Notes: generated by a model from the sequence alone, not told the origin. Positions 10,657 to 20,729 are shown, counted from the stretch's first letter. The stretch is DNA of 64,000 bases from Trueperella sp. (GCA_030532125.1 JAUNLU010000002.1:265897-329896), one strand, 5' to 3'. Numbers and translations are program-made.

Positions 10657-10689
10657 GACTATTTGGAGTCGGTAAGACGCTAACTGAGC

Positions 10690-12153
10690 TTAGTTACCAG
10701 TAAGTTTCTCCCGCAGCGCTGCCAGAGCTTCGTCTGAAGCTAGCGCACCGGCGTCTTCTTCCCCGGAGGAGTAGCTGGTGGCTTCTTCCACCGCAGCTTC
10801 ATCGGCTTCCGCAGCAGCTTCTGCTTCAGCTTCTACCGCTGCAGCTACCTGCTTGCGGTGAGCTTGCCACCGTGCCTCAGCCTGTGCGTATTCGGCTTCC
10901 CAAGCTGCCTGATTTTCTTCGTAGCCTTCCAACCATTCGTTGGTTTCCGGATCGAAGCCTTCTGGGTACTTGTAGTTGCCTTCTTCGTCGTATTCAGCAG
11001 TCATGCCGTATAGCGATGGATCGAAGTCCTCCGAAGTCGGGTCGATGCCCTCATTTGCCTGCTTGAGCGAGAGGGAGATCCGGCGCCGCTCCAAATCAAT
11101 ATCGATGACCTTTACGAAGACTTCGTCATTGATCTTAACGAGCTGTTCTGGCACGTCGATATGACGCTGGGCCAGTTCGGAAATATGTACCAAGCCCTCA
11201 ATGCCATCTTCAACGCGAACAAACGCGCCAAATGGTACTAGCTTGGTGACCTTGCCCGGAACGACCTGACCAATGGCGTGCGTACGAGCGAAGGTCTGCC
11301 ACGGATCCTCTTGGGTGGCCTTCAGCGACAGGGACACGCGTTCGCGATCCATATCGACGTCGAGCACCTCAACCATAACTTCCTGACCAACTTCAACCAC
11401 TTCAGATGGGTGGTCAATATGCTTCCAGGACAGTTCGGAAACGTGTACCAGACCGTCTACGCCGCCCAGATCCACGAAAGCACCGAAGTTGACGATCGAG
11501 GAGATAACGCCTTCGCGCACCTGCCCCTTCTGCAGAGTGTTGAGGAAGTGTTCCCGCACCTCGGCCTGGGTCTGCTCCAGCCAGGAGCGCCGCGATAGCA
11601 CCACGTTATTACGGGGCTTATCCAGCTCAATAATCTTGGCTTCCAGTTCCCGGCCAATGTACGGCTGCAGATCGCGTACCCGGCGCATTTCCACCAGCGA
11701 AGCAGGCAAGAAGCCGCGCAAACCGATGTCCAGAATCAAGCCACCTTTGACGATCTCGATCACCGTACCGGTTACAACGCCGTCAGCTTCCTTGACTTCT
11801 TCAATCTTGGCCCATGCCCGTTCGTACAGTGCACGCTTACGGGACAGCAGCAGGCGACCTTCTTTGTCTTCCTTCTGCAGCACCAAGGCCTCGATTTGGT
11901 CACCAACTTCAACGACCTCATTGGGATCGATGTCATGCTTGATGGAAAGTTCTTTGGAAGGGATTACCCCTTCGGTCTTGTAGCCGATGTCGAGAAGTAC
12001 TTCATCTCGATCTACTTTGACTACTGTACCTTCGACGATATCCCCGTCTTTAAAGTACTTGATGGTTTCATCGACAGCGGTAATCAGTTCTTCTGTAGTG
12101 TCGATATCGTTGATTGCTACCTCAGGAATAGCGGAAGCATTGTTTACGGTCAT
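10690..12153 (-). CDS. rpsA: 30S ribosomal protein S1
   Basis: The 487-residue product has four S1 RNA-binding domains, e.g. GDIVEGTVVKVDRDEVLLDI, GVVTGTVIEIVKGGLILDIG, GVISSIVNFGAFVDLGGVDG and GKVTKLVPFGAFVRVEDGIE, then an Ala/Glu-rich tail ending SDEALAALREKLTGN, as in mycobacterial RpsA. I chose the ATG at 12153 (MTVNNASAIPEV) since homologues begin there and a GGAG lies upstream; a longer in-frame reading to 12222 adds a Cys-rich stretch absent from the family. S1 helps 30S subunits bind structured mRNA, which matters less for leaderless messages. A gap of about 155 bases to polA must hold its promoter. Confidence 0.97.
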   Translation of the reverse strand: MTVNNASAIPEVAINDIDTTEELITAVDETIKYFKDGDIVEGTVVKVDRDEVLLDIGYKTEGVIPSKELSIKHDIDPNEVVEVGDQIEALVLQKEDKEGRLLLSRKRALYERAWAKIEEVKEADGVVTGTVIEIVKGGLILDIGLRGFLPASLVEMRRVRDLQPYIGRELEAKIIELDKPRNNVVLSRRSWLEQTQAEVREHFLNTLQKGQVREGVISSIVNFGAFVDLGGVDGLVHVSELSWKHIDHPSEVVEVGQEVMVEVLDVDMDRERVSLSLKATQEDPWQTFARTHAIGQVVPGKVTKLVPFGAFVRVEDGIEGLVHISELAQRHIDVPEQLVKINDEVFVKVIDIDLERRRISLSLKQANEGIDPTSEDFDPSLYGMTAEYDEEGNYKYPEGFDPETNEWLEGYEENQAAWEAEYAQAEARWQAHRKQVAAAVEAEAEAAAEADEAAVEEATSYSSGEEDAGALASDEALAALREKLTGN

Positions 12154-12309
12154 AGAGTTGGTGACTCCGAGATTGCTAATAGTAGGTTTATATGGACAAT
12201 TGGCATGCGTTATGCATACCAACGTCTAACTCTACGGGGATTGCTCAGCGGCGGCAAATGAATTTGCTAACTTTCATCTGAAGTTTTCCCCACATTTATC
12301 AGGCGTTAA

Positions 12310-14979
12310 TCAGTGTGCGGCTGCCCGCCAAGATTCCCCGATTCCTATTCCCACACTCAACGGCACCGAGAGATTTTGCGCTGATTCCATTTGTGCGCGC
12401 ACCAGCTGCACGACGTCGTCTTTTTCAGCTGCAACTACTTCTAGGACTAATTCGTCGTGCACTTGTAGCAAAAGCTGCGATTTCATCTTCGCTTTTCGCA
12501 TCTCTCGTTCTACTGCGGACATGGCGATCTTTATTATGTCCGCAGCAGAACCTTGAATAGGTGCATTGAGTGCCATCCGCTCAGCAGCCTGGCGCAGCTG
12601 CCGATTGGTGGCAGTTAATTCCGGCAGATACCGACGCCGACCCAAGATAGTTTGGGTATATCCATCCCGGCGCGCCTGCACTACCAGGGAATCCAGATAG
12701 TTCTTCACATTGCCAAAGCGTTCAAAATAGCCATCCATCAGTTCTTGTGCTTCTGGCACCCCAATTCGTAGCTGCTTAGAGAGGCCAAAGGCAGAAAGTC
12801 CATAAACCAACCCATAGCTCATCGCTTTGATTTTGGAGCGTTGCGCCGCCGTCACTTGATCTTCAGGCACATGATAGACCCGAGCGGCCACATAGGAGTG
12901 CAGATCAGCACCCGCATTAAACGCGGAGATTAGTTCGGCATCGCCAGAAAGATGCGCCATCAACCGCATCTCAATCTGAGAATAGTCTGCGGTCATGAGG
13001 TAGTCGAAACCGACGCCCGGCACAAATACTTCCCGAATCTGCAAGCCTTCTTCGGTGCGCGCATGGATATTTTGCAAATTAGGATCAACGGAAGATAGCC
13101 GCCCGGTTGCTGCCACCGTCTGGGTATAGGTGGTGCGGATCCGGTGATCGGATTGCACGCTCTTTTGCAGCCCTTGCACTGATTGCCGCAGTTTTATGGT
13201 GTCGCGGTGGGCCAACAGTGCGGTCAAAAATGCCTGACCAGCGAGGGCGGCGTCATCTTCCCGGTGCGAAATTTTCACCAACAGTTCTTCCAGAGCTTCT
13301 GCATTAGTGGTGTACCCAGATTTTGTTTTCCGAGTCTTGGGAAGCCCTAATTTTTCAAATAGCACCACCTGCAGCTGCTTTGGACTGGACAAATTTACTG
13401 AGTCATCCCCAATCGCCGCATACGCTTGGCGCTGTGCCGCTTGAACTTTGCCATCAAAATCTTGGTACAGACTCTCTAGTGCACCTTCGTCGACGTAGAT
13501 CCCGCGCTGCTCCATCCGGTACAACACTCGACTGGTTTCCAGCTCAAGTTCTACCAGGTCATCAGTCTGCCCTTGTTCCGCCAGCTCCCGCTTAAAAATT
13601 TCTGCCAGATCTAGTAGCGCAACTGCGCGGGGCGAAAGGCTATCAGCTAGCGTGCCATCTGCTGCTATGCCGAGGGTATCCGGTTCCGCTCCGCCGGATA
13701 GATCAATCGAAAGGTAACGCTGTGCTAGATCGTCAATTTCGTAGCTGCGCTGATCTGGATGGAGTAGATATGCCTGGAGCAAAGTATCCACCTCAACTCC
13801 GTCCAACTCCATCCCCATCGCCAACCAGGCATGCCAGCTGGCTTTCATACCGTGACACACTTTAGAAATCTGCGGGTCGGCTAGGAACTCTGCTAATCCA
13901 GCGACGCCAGCGTCACTGCCCCGCCATACCACACCAGAATTAGCGGCAATGGCAAAGTCAGTGACTGCCCCTGCCCCGGGTTTACCACTGCCTGCGACCA
14001 ACAGCGCATAAGGTGCGGAGGTTTCGGCTAGAAAATCAGCAAATTCGCCGTCGTAATTCTGGGCTGTGCGGGTAGCAACTTCCTCCACTATGGCACTGCT
14101 GCCAGAGCGCACCGGCAGCTCATCTAGCACCCGTTTGCGCAAGCGATTTATCTCCAGCACATCGAAGATTTCATGCATCTGTTGCGTATCTACGCCCTTG
14201 GGGCGCAGTTCTTCCAGATCTGGCACGATATCCAGATCGCGCACCAACTCATTCAGCTGGCGATTTAGCCGTACCTGTTCCAAGTGTGACCGCAAATTTT
14301 CGCCGGATTTTCCGCCAATTTCCGTTACATTGGCTAATAAATTTTCCAGATCTCCGTATTCAGTTAGCCACTTAGCAGCAGTTTTTGGTCCCACGAGTGG
14401 AACGCCAGGGAGGTTATCAGCTTTTTCCCCCACTAGTGCGGCTAGATCGGAATAACGCTCAGGGGGCACCCCACAGCGCTCAGTAACCACTGCCGGAGTC
14501 ATTTCTAGCATGGTAGAGCGCGGCATGGGATAGAGCACCGTTACCGACTCATTCACTAGCTGATATGAGTCTTTATCGCCAGACGCCACATATACCTGCA
14601 TGTCTGCGCTCGCACCCCGCGTGGCTAAGGTGGCGAGGATATCGTCCGCTTCGTAGTCCGGGACAGTGAGCCAGGAAATTCCCAGCGCATCCAAAACTTC
14701 TTGAATTAACCCGATTTGGCCTTTGAATTCCTCCGGGGTGGGAGCGCGCCCGCCTTTGTACTCCGGATACTCTTGGGTGCGAAAAGTTCCACCTGGCAAA
14801 TCAAATGCGACCGCGATATGGCTGGGTTGGTAATCCTGCAGCAACTTCAGCAAGGTATTGATAAATCCCGTTACCGCATTGGTGTACTGCCCTTGAGCAG
14901 TGCGAAACCCTTCCGGGGAGAGCGCATAGAAAGCGCGAAATGCCAAGGAATGACCATCTAGTAAAAGTAGCGAGCTCAC
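12310..14979 (-). CDS. polA: DNA polymerase I
   Basis: PolA (889 residues) fills gaps in excision repair and removes RNA primers. The 5' nuclease domain (LLLDGHSLAFRAFYAL, DYEADDILATLA, ASGDKDSYQLV, GEKADNLPGVPLVGPKTA) spans residues 1-290. The middle exonuclease-like domain lacks the DxE motif and looks inactive for proofreading, as usual in actinobacterial PolA. The polymerase domain carries DYSQIEMRLMAHLSGD, motif B RSKIKAMSYGLVYG and motif C QVHDELVLEV. The start is GTG at 14979; a TAGGCT hexamer six bases upstream suggests a leaderless mRNA. Confidence 0.97.
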   Translation of the reverse strand: MSSLLLLDGHSLAFRAFYALSPEGFRTAQGQYTNAVTGFINTLLKLLQDYQPSHIAVAFDLPGGTFRTQEYPEYKGGRAPTPEEFKGQIGLIQEVLDALGISWLTVPDYEADDILATLATRGASADMQVYVASGDKDSYQLVNESVTVLYPMPRSTMLEMTPAVVTERCGVPPERYSDLAALVGEKADNLPGVPLVGPKTAAKWLTEYGDLENLLANVTEIGGKSGENLRSHLEQVRLNRQLNELVRDLDIVPDLEELRPKGVDTQQMHEIFDVLEINRLRKRVLDELPVRSGSSAIVEEVATRTAQNYDGEFADFLAETSAPYALLVAGSGKPGAGAVTDFAIAANSGVVWRGSDAGVAGLAEFLADPQISKVCHGMKASWHAWLAMGMELDGVEVDTLLQAYLLHPDQRSYEIDDLAQRYLSIDLSGGAEPDTLGIAADGTLADSLSPRAVALLDLAEIFKRELAEQGQTDDLVELELETSRVLYRMEQRGIYVDEGALESLYQDFDGKVQAAQRQAYAAIGDDSVNLSSPKQLQVVLFEKLGLPKTRKTKSGYTTNAEALEELLVKISHREDDAALAGQAFLTALLAHRDTIKLRQSVQGLQKSVQSDHRIRTTYTQTVAATGRLSSVDPNLQNIHARTEEGLQIREVFVPGVGFDYLMTADYSQIEMRLMAHLSGDAELISAFNAGADLHSYVAARVYHVPEDQVTAAQRSKIKAMSYGLVYGLSAFGLSKQLRIGVPEAQELMDGYFERFGNVKNYLDSLVVQARRDGYTQTILGRRRYLPELTATNRQLRQAAERMALNAPIQGSAADIIKIAMSAVEREMRKAKMKSQLLLQVHDELVLEVVAAEKDDVVQLVRAQMESAQNLSVPLSVGIGIGESWRAAAH

Positions 14980-14985
14980 CTCTCT

Positions 14986-14991
14986 AGCCTA
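14986..14991 (-). promoter_or_regulatory. Candidate -10 element of polA (leaderless geometry)
   Basis: TAGGCT on the minus strand ends six bases before the GTG start of polA. The intervening AGAGAG is too close to the GTG to serve well as a ribosome binding site. Confidence 0.5.
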
Positions 14992-15060
14992 GCGGTTGTA
15001 GTTGCGATGCGCTGAGCTGAGCTGCGCCAGATAGTTATGCCAAAGTTATTGCGATCATGA

Positions 15061-15066
15061 TTAACT
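15061..15066 (+). promoter_or_regulatory. Candidate -10 element of the thioesterase gene (leaderless geometry)
   Basis: TTAACT ends six bases before the ATG at 15073. It departs from TANNNT at the second base, so it is the second weakest of the series. Confidence 0.35.
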
Positions 15067-15072
15067 GAAGCA

Positions 15073-15501
15073 ATGGAAAAGAAGGTAAATGAACTTGGCG
15101 AGTTAGCGCAGAAATTTGGGGCAGAGGTTATCTCCGCTAGTAAAGACGAGATTCAAGTGCGTATCCCGATTGCTGGCCATCAACAGCCACTGGGGGTACT
15201 GCATGGCGGTGCCAATGCATTCTTAGTAGAAGACGCCGGCTCGCGGTTGGCTTGGCTTTACGCTCCTGACGGTAGGTTCGCAGTTGGCACTGAGCTTTCT
15301 ATGTCCAATTTGCGCCCAGGTACCGGCGATTATGCCACCGCGCACGCTACCCCGATTTTTGCTGGCGGTTCTAGCTTTGTGGCCCGAGTAGAGATCTACA
15401 CCGATGACGGCACCCATATCGCATCTGGGCGCATGACCAGCGTATTCGTTAAAATTCCAGCAGAATATCTGGACGAATACCGCCGGGCAGTGAGCGAGTA
15501 G
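15073..15501 (+). CDS. PaaI-family hotdog-fold thioesterase
   Basis: The 142-residue product is a single hotdog domain. The family signature is LGVLHGGANAFLVEDAGS (residues about 37-54), with the His-Gly-Gly that contacts the thioester and an Asp/Glu in the helix acting as catalytic base. Such enzymes hydrolyse acyl-CoA; the substrate is unknown (4-hydroxybenzoyl-CoA, 1,4-dihydroxy-2-naphthoyl-CoA and phenylacetyl-CoA types share the motif). Mycobacteria also carry a thioesterase gene in the pyk-polA interval. It is a monocistronic plus-strand gene whose stop lies two bases from the end of convergent pdtaR. Confidence 0.85.
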   Translation: MEKKVNELGELAQKFGAEVISASKDEIQVRIPIAGHQQPLGVLHGGANAFLVEDAGSRLAWLYAPDGRFAVGTELSMSNLRPGTGDYATAHATPIFAGGSSFVARVEIYTDDGTHIASGRMTSVFVKIPAEYLDEYRRAVSE

Positions 15502-15502
15502 G

Positions 15503-16147
15503 TTAGTCCCCTACCTGCTCGATTACCGCATCGGCAACTTCGCGCATAGTAAGACGGCGATTCATTGAAGTCTTTTGGATCCAGCGGAAGGCTTCGGGCT
15601 CAGTCAGCCCCATTTTCTCCTGCAACAATCCCTTGGCCCGGCTCACTTGTTTGCGGGTCTCAAATCGCTCTGCCAGTGAATTAACTTCGTTTTCCAGCGA
15701 AACGATTTCTTGGTATCGGGATAGGGCAATTTCCACTGCTGGAATTAAATCAGCTGGGGTAAATGGCTTCACTACATAGGCCATTGCTCCCGCATCCCGG
15801 GCGCGTTCTACTAGTTCTCGCTGCGAAAATGCAGTGAGCATGACGATAGCGCACCGGCGCTCTGCCAAAATGCGCTCTGCGGCGGTGATGCCATCAATCC
15901 CGGACATCTTGACATCCATCACGATCAGATCTGGCTCTAGCTCTGCAGCCAGCTCCATAGCCTCTTCGCCATTGGTACCTTCGCCAACAACTTGGTAGCC
16001 CGCCTCAGTGAGCGTATCGACGATATCCAGCCGAATTAGCGTTTCGTCCTCAACTACCAAAACCCGAACTTTTTCTGGGTCAGACGAGTCAAAATCGGCG
16101 GTATCTTGTTGAGCTAGGTTATCCAGTGCCGGATCTTTTTCCGCCAT
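15503..16147 (-). CDS. pdtaR: Two-component response regulator with ANTAR output domain (PdtaR type)
   Basis: The 214-residue product has a receiver domain (VRVLVVEDETLIRLDI, phospho-acceptor Asp in LIVMDVKMSGIDG, conserved VKPFTPADL) and a C-terminal ANTAR RNA-binding domain (SRAKGLLQEKMGLTEPEAFRWIQ, then AMREVA-like MREVADAVI). Mycobacterial PdtaR works with the sensor kinase PdtaS and acts as an antiterminator or RNA-level regulator. The kinase gene is not in this window. The start at 16147 (MAEKD) is set by AAGGAGC seven bases upstream; an in-frame extension to 16180 lacks support. Position between polA and pyk matches mycobacteria. Confidence 0.94.
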   Translation of the reverse strand: MAEKDPALDNLAQQDTADFDSSDPEKVRVLVVEDETLIRLDIVDTLTEAGYQVVGEGTNGEEAMELAAELEPDLIVMDVKMSGIDGITAAERILAERRCAIVMLTAFSQRELVERARDAGAMAYVVKPFTPADLIPAVEIALSRYQEIVSLENEVNSLAERFETRKQVSRAKGLLQEKMGLTEPEAFRWIQKTSMNRRLTMREVADAVIEQVGD

Positions 16148-16224
16148 GACTTGCTCCTTATGTGTATCAGGGATCAGCACAAATGCAGAAGCTCATCATC
16201 GATGCCCCAGCACTCGAGCTGTAG

Positions 16225-16306
16225 TGCTCCCGGCGGGATTCGAACCCGCATGCCTTTCGGCGCTGCATTTTGAGTGCAGTGTGTCTGCCAATTCCACCAC
16301 AGGAGC
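16225..16306 (-). tRNA. tRNA-Leu, anticodon CAA
   Basis: Minus strand: acceptor GCTCCTG pairs with CGGGAGC followed by discriminator A; the anticodon stem is CTGCA/TGCAG around loop CTCAAAA (anticodon CAA); a short variable arm CGCC-GAAA-GGC marks class II; the T arm is GCGGG-TTCGAAT-CCCGC. CCA is not encoded. It reads UUG leucine codons. It lies between pyk and pdtaR, as a tRNA-Leu does in other actinobacteria. Confidence 0.97.
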
Positions 16307-16375
16307 GGTGCACAACATGGGAGTTTATCTCATGGTGCCCCTAACTGCGTAATTACGGAGTTTTGTCACAAAATC

Positions 16376-17800
16376 CTACGCAGTGACAATAGTTTCCCCC
16401 ATCTTATGAATACGAATGGAGTTAGTAGAGCCCACTGTTCCCGGTGGCATACCAGAAACGATCACCACGCGGTCGCCGTCTTCCGCCATCCCTTTTTCCC
16501 GCAACAAGCGGTCTACTTGGTTAACCATGTCATCCGTATTGGTTACCTGTGGCATCAAGAATGAATCCACGCCCCAAGTAAGGGCTAGCCGCTGGCGCAC
16601 ATCTGCAGATGGGGTGAACACCAACAGCGGTATCCGCGCCCGCAGCCGGGCCATACGGCGAGCAGTTTGCCCAGATGTTGTGAAAACTGCCAAGTACTTA
16701 ACTCCCAGAGCTTCGCCAATATCCATCGCAGAACGAGTGATAACTCCGTTACGAGTGCGGTGTAAATTGGCCAGTTTAGGAATATCTTCCAGGCCGTGCT
16801 CTTCGGTATACGCCACAATGGACGCCATCGTTTGTACACAGATAATCGGGAATTCACCAATGGAAGTTTCCCCGGACAGCATCACTGCATCTGCGCCGTC
16901 GAGAATTGCATTGGCGCAGTCAGAGGTTTCCGCCCGAGTTGGGGTGGGTGAATTAATCATTGACTCCAATACCTGCGTGGCAACTATGACTGGTTTAGCG
17001 TGCCGGCGCGCAGTGTCGATAGCGCGTTTTTGCACCATCGGCACCTGTTCCAGCGGCAATTCCACGCCTAGGTCACCGCGAGCAATCATAATGCCATCAA
17101 ATGCGCGGACGATGTCTTCTAGCACTTCTACTGCCTGGGGCTTTTCCACCTTTGCCACTACTGGGATGCGGCGCCCGACTCGATCCATGATGTCGTGTAC
17201 ATCAGTTACGTCTTCCGCATTGCGTACAAAGGACAGTGCACACAGATCGACGCCGTAGTCCAAGGCCCATTCCAGGTCTACCTTGTCCTTTTCTGATAGT
17301 GCGGGGACTGACACCGCCACACCGGGCAAGTTCACACCTTTGTTATTGGAAACGGTACCGCCAATCACAACTTCAGTGATCACATCTGGCCCGGAAACTT
17401 CAATGACTCGCACTCGGACTTTACCATCGTCAATCAGAATCATGTCCCCGGGATTGCAGTCTCCCGGCAGTCCCTTAAATGTCGAGGAGACTTTTTCTTT
17501 GGTGCCGGGCACATCATCAGTAGTGATGGTGAAAATATCGCCTTTTTCTAGCAACTGTGGGCCGTCGGCAAATGTGCCTAACCGGATCTTTGGCCCCTGC
17601 AGATCCACTAACACTGCTACTGGCGTATTAAGCTCTGCGGCAGCTTCCCGCACCCAAGTAATACGGCGTTCATGTTCTTCGTGCACGCCATGAGAAGCAT
17701 TAATTCGGGCAACATTCATCCCCGCCTTAACGAGCTGGACGATAGTTTCCTTGGAATCTGTTGCTGGCCCTAATGTGCATACAATCTTCGCTCTACGCAT
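16376..17800 (-). CDS. pyk: Pyruvate kinase
   Basis: The 474-residue product converts phosphoenolpyruvate and ADP to pyruvate and ATP in glycolysis. Motifs seen are the N-terminal RRAKIVCTLGPAT, NASHG, LVDLQGPKIRLG, the catalytic VAKVEKPQAVEVL and GIMIARGDLGVELP, and the allosteric-side DAVMLSGETSIGEFP. Length is normal for the bacterial enzyme. The ATG at 17800 has TAAGGT ending six bases upstream, which fits leaderless transcription, but the overlapping AAGGTGA could also act as a ribosome binding site. The tRNA-Leu gene follows downstream. Confidence 0.98.
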   Translation of the reverse strand: MRRAKIVCTLGPATDSKETIVQLVKAGMNVARINASHGVHEEHERRITWVREAAAELNTPVAVLVDLQGPKIRLGTFADGPQLLEKGDIFTITTDDVPGTKEKVSSTFKGLPGDCNPGDMILIDDGKVRVRVIEVSGPDVITEVVIGGTVSNNKGVNLPGVAVSVPALSEKDKVDLEWALDYGVDLCALSFVRNAEDVTDVHDIMDRVGRRIPVVAKVEKPQAVEVLEDIVRAFDGIMIARGDLGVELPLEQVPMVQKRAIDTARRHAKPVIVATQVLESMINSPTPTRAETSDCANAILDGADAVMLSGETSIGEFPIICVQTMASIVAYTEEHGLEDIPKLANLHRTRNGVITRSAMDIGEALGVKYLAVFTTSGQTARRMARLRARIPLLVFTPSADVRQRLALTWGVDSFLMPQVTNTDDMVNQVDRLLREKGMAEDGDRVVIVSGMPPGTVGSTNSIRIHKMGETIVTA

Positions 17801-17806
17801 GCTTTC

Positions 17807-17812
17807 ACCTTA
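17807..17812 (-). promoter_or_regulatory. Candidate -10 element of pyk
   Basis: TAAGGT on the minus strand ends six bases before the pyk ATG. The same bases form AAGGTGA, a possible Shine-Dalgarno, so leaderless and leadered readings both remain open. Confidence 0.4.
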
Positions 17813-17825
17813 CCCGATTGCTGTT

Positions 17826-18701
17826 TTAACTGTGACTAGTTGCGGTTTCAGCCGAGTTCCCCTGGTTTTCGAGCCTAATATCTGCCAGCTGCGGGTGGGC
17901 GCGCAGGCGGCGAGTCTGCACGATAAATGCCACTGCCGCCAACGCAAATACCAAGATTGATACCCAAACATTTAGCCGCAATCCTAGGATTATCTGCGCT
18001 TCGTCAATCCGGAGCGATTCAATCCATACCCGACCGGCGGTATACACCAATACGTACCCGATTCCAACCTGGCCGCCGCGCAGTCGGAACTTTCGTTCCA
18101 AATAAATCAGCAGTGCAGCTCCAGCCAGGCACCACAACATCTCATATAGGAAGGTGGGATGGAAAGTGGTTCCTGGATCATACGGTGCTGGGATATTTTC
18201 TGGGTCTATCCGAAGCGCCCAGGGCAAATCAGTGGGACGGCCGAATAGTTCCTGATTGAACCAGTTTCCCAAGCGGCCAATTGCTTGTGCTATCAATATC
18301 CCCGGGGCAACGGCATCCGCAAAAGCCGCAAATCTTAAGCCTTGTTTGTGCAGATACAGGTATACCGCCACCGCACCGAATGCGATGGCTCCCCAGATAC
18401 CTAGACCGCCTTCCCAGATCCGGAAAATTTTGGTCCAGTCGCCATTTGCCCCGAAATATGGTCCGGGCGTAGTTATCACGTGGTATACCCGAGCACCAAT
18501 AATCCCAGCTAGCACGCCCCATAGGGCAGCGTCAGCAGTGGTATCTTCGGGGCCGGATTTGGCGGTATATCGAACTTCACCGAGATACCAAGCCACCAAA
18601 ATGCCGAGCAAAATCATGATGGCATAGGTATGGATTGGACCTATCTGGGCCCACTGCTGCGGTGGAGATGGGATCGCAGTTAGTAAATTTCCGACTACCA
18701 T
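17826..18701 (-). CDS. lgt: Prolipoprotein diacylglyceryl transferase
   Basis: Lgt (291 residues) transfers diacylglycerol from phosphatidylglycerol to the lipobox cysteine of prolipoproteins in the membrane. Several hydrophobic segments and the Lgt signature GRLGNWFNQELFGRPTDLPW (about residues 135-154) are present, together with WEGGLGIWGA, the HGGLG-like region, in which the usual His is replaced by Glu. I set the start at ATG 18701 rather than the TTG nine bases upstream; GAAAG precedes it. It follows trpA closely, the trpA-lgt-pyk order of mycobacteria. Confidence 0.94.
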   Translation of the reverse strand: MVVGNLLTAIPSPPQQWAQIGPIHTYAIMILLGILVAWYLGEVRYTAKSGPEDTTADAALWGVLAGIIGARVYHVITTPGPYFGANGDWTKIFRIWEGGLGIWGAIAFGAVAVYLYLHKQGLRFAAFADAVAPGILIAQAIGRLGNWFNQELFGRPTDLPWALRIDPENIPAPYDPGTTFHPTFLYEMLWCLAGAALLIYLERKFRLRGGQVGIGYVLVYTAGRVWIESLRIDEAQIILGLRLNVWVSILVFALAAVAFIVQTRRLRAHPQLADIRLENQGNSAETATSHS

Positions 18702-18716
18702 GCATACCAACTTTCG

Positions 18717-19514
18717 TTAACGTGCCGCATGTGCTCCATTGGCAATGTCTACCGCAATTTCTCGCATTTTGGCGATTCCAACTTTGGGATCAGTGTTCTC
18801 TACCAATGGTTTTACTATTGCAGTGCCTACAATGACGCCGTCAGCATACTGCCCCACTTCCCGCGCTTGGGCAGCATTAGACACCCCTATTCCCACGCAA
18901 ACTCGCTCGGCGCCCGCCGCGCGCGTTCGCGCCACCAAGTCAGCGGAATGGGTGTCAATGGAATCGCGAAGTCCGGTAGTGCCCATCCGCGAAGCGGCAT
19001 AGACGAATCCTCTGGATGCATTAGCGGTAATTGCAAGCCGTGCATCGGAGCTACTAGGAGCCACCAGAAATACGTGGTCCAGATCCCGGGCATCGGCGGC
19101 AGCAATCCAATCTGCCGCTTCTTCTGGAATTAGATCTGGCGTTATTAACCCTGCACCGCCCGCATTCTGCAAATCTCGGGCGAAGTTTTCTACTCCATAG
19201 TGGAATACCGGGTTGTAGTAGGTCATAACCAGAATGGATATCCCCGTTTTGGCTACTTCTTCTACGATATGGAAAATATCAGCGCGGTGTATTCCCCGCT
19301 CCAGCGCCCCTTGCGCTGCCCGCTGAATTATTGCCCCATCCATCGTGGGATCAGAATAGGGAAATCCCAGTTCGATAATATCCACTCCGGCGTCTACCAG
19401 GGTTTTTGCTGCAGTGATGGAGTCGGCAACGGTAGGAAAGCCGGCGGTCAGATAGCCGATAAAGGCAGCGTGTCCTGCAGCGTTGGCATTATCGATTACG
19501 GTCGCAGTTTTCAT
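18717..19514 (-). CDS. trpA: Tryptophan synthase alpha chain
   Basis: TrpA (265 residues) cleaves indole-3-glycerol phosphate to indole and glyceraldehyde-3-phosphate and channels indole to TrpB. The catalytic Glu and Asp are in [20 protein letters not shown] (about residues 45-64), and the phosphate-binding end is [13 protein letters not shown]. The ATG overlaps the trpB stop (ATGA), so the subunits are translationally coupled. Length is normal. Confidence 0.97.
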   Translation of the reverse strand: MKTATVIDNANAAGHAAFIGYLTAGFPTVADSITAAKTLVDAGVDIIELGFPYSDPTMDGAIIQRAAQGALERGIHRADIFHIVEEVAKTGISILVMTYYNPVFHYGVENFARDLQNAGGAGLITPDLIPEEAADWIAAADARDLDHVFLVAPSSSDARLAITANASRGFVYAASRMGTTGLRDSIDTHSADLVARTRAAGAERVCVGIGVSNAAQAREVGQYADGVIVGTAIVKPLVENTDPKVGIAKMREIAVDIANGAHAAR

Positions 19515-20725
19515 TTGGTCTCCCCCAGCCCGAAATACTTAACAGCAGTGCCCATGTCTTTGTCGCCGCGACCAGAGAGGGAAACCAAAATAGTTGGCGG
19601 TTCTTCTCCGTTTTCTGCTGCTTGTTTCCCAATTCGGATTGCTCCCGCCAGTGCATGTGCCGATTCGATAGCAGGGATAATTCCTTCGGTACGCGAGAGC
19701 AAGGCAAAAGCTGACATTGCTTCGTCATCGGTGATTGGCCAATATTCGGCACGGCCAGTTTTTGCTAACCACGAGTGTTCGGCGCCCACCCCAGGATAAT
19801 CCAGACCCGCGGAAATGGAGTGTGACGGCAGAGTCTGGCCATCTTCGTCTTGCAAAATATAAGTTTTTGACCCATGCAAGACGCCGACTTCCCCAGCACT
19901 TAGTGTTGCTGCATGTCGGCCGGTTTCCACACCTGCTCCGCCAGCTTCACAACCCACTAGTCGGACGGTGGGGTCATCTAGAAAAGCGTTGAATATGCCA
20001 ATCGCATTTGAGCCGCCACCGATACAAGCCACAACTACGTCCGGCAGTTCACCGGTCAGATCCAGCACCTGGGCACGGGCTTCTTCGCCAATAATTTTTT
20101 GCAAATCACGCACCAAAACTGGGAATGGATGCGGACCCGCTGCGGTCCCAAATAAATAGTTTGTGGTATCGACGTTGGTCACCCAATCGCGAAATGCCTC
20201 ATTGATGGCATCTTTAAGTGTGCGCGATCCGGCTTCTACTGCAACCACTTCTGCCCCCAGTAGTTGCATACGCGCCACGTTTAGTGCTTGGCGTTCGGCG
20301 TCTAATGCCCCCATATAGATGGTGCAGTCCAAACCGAGCAAAGCCGCAGCGGTAGCGGTGGCAACCCCATGCTGACCGGCGCCCGTCTCGGCGATAACAC
20401 GTGTTTTGCCCAGACTGCGGGTGAGCAATGCTTGCCCCAAAACATTGTTGATTTTGTGCGCCCCAGTGTGGTTTAGATCTTCGCGTTTTAGCAAGACCCG
20501 CGCGCCACCGCAGTGCTGAGCAAATCGGGAAACTTCCGTCAAAATTGAAGGCCGCCCAGTATAAGTGCGGTGCAGGTGATCTAATTCCGCATGAAACTGC
20601 GGATCTACCTTGAGTTTATTCCAGCCCTCTTCCAATTCAGTCAAAGCAGCCATCAAAGATTCTGGAATAAACCTGCCGCCAAATTCATCAAAATGCGGCC
20701 CCGGCAGATCAGCAAGTTTAGTCAT
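19511..20725 (-). CDS. trpB: Tryptophan synthase beta chain
   Basis: TrpB (404 residues from ATG 20725) joins indole and serine using pyridoxal phosphate. Seen are [13 protein letters not shown], the PLP lysine in [14 protein letters not shown], the GAGQHGVA loop, and the phosphate-binding [12 protein letters not shown]. The start is supported by GAAAGGTG eight bases upstream; a TTG 15 bases further upstream would place the ribosome binding site inside the gene. It begins four bases after the trpC stop. Confidence 0.97.
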   Translation of the reverse strand: MTKLADLPGPHFDEFGGRFIPESLMAALTELEEGWNKLKVDPQFHAELDHLHRTYTGRPSILTEVSRFAQHCGGARVLLKREDLNHTGAHKINNVLGQALLTRSLGKTRVIAETGAGQHGVATATAAALLGLDCTIYMGALDAERQALNVARMQLLGAEVVAVEAGSRTLKDAINEAFRDWVTNVDTTNYLFGTAAGPHPFPVLVRDLQKIIGEEARAQVLDLTGELPDVVVACIGGGSNAIGIFNAFLDDPTVRLVGCEAGGAGVETGRHAATLSAGEVGVLHGSKTYILQDEDGQTLPSHSISAGLDYPGVGAEHSWLAKTGRAEYWPITDDEAMSAFALLSRTEGIIPAIESAHALAGAIRIGKQAAENGEEPPTILVSLSGRGDKDMGTAVKYFGLGETK

Positions 20726-20729
20726 GTGT

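Noticed and set aside
12154..12222. Longer RpsA start adding 23 residues
   Set aside because: The added residues are unlike any S1 N-terminus; the ATG at 12153 aligns with homologues and has an upstream GGAG.
16209..16228. Small hairpin AGCACT...AGTGCT at the 3' end of tRNA-Leu(CAA)
   Set aside because: It is only six base pairs, overlaps the mature tRNA end, and is not followed by a T-run, so it is not supported as a terminator.
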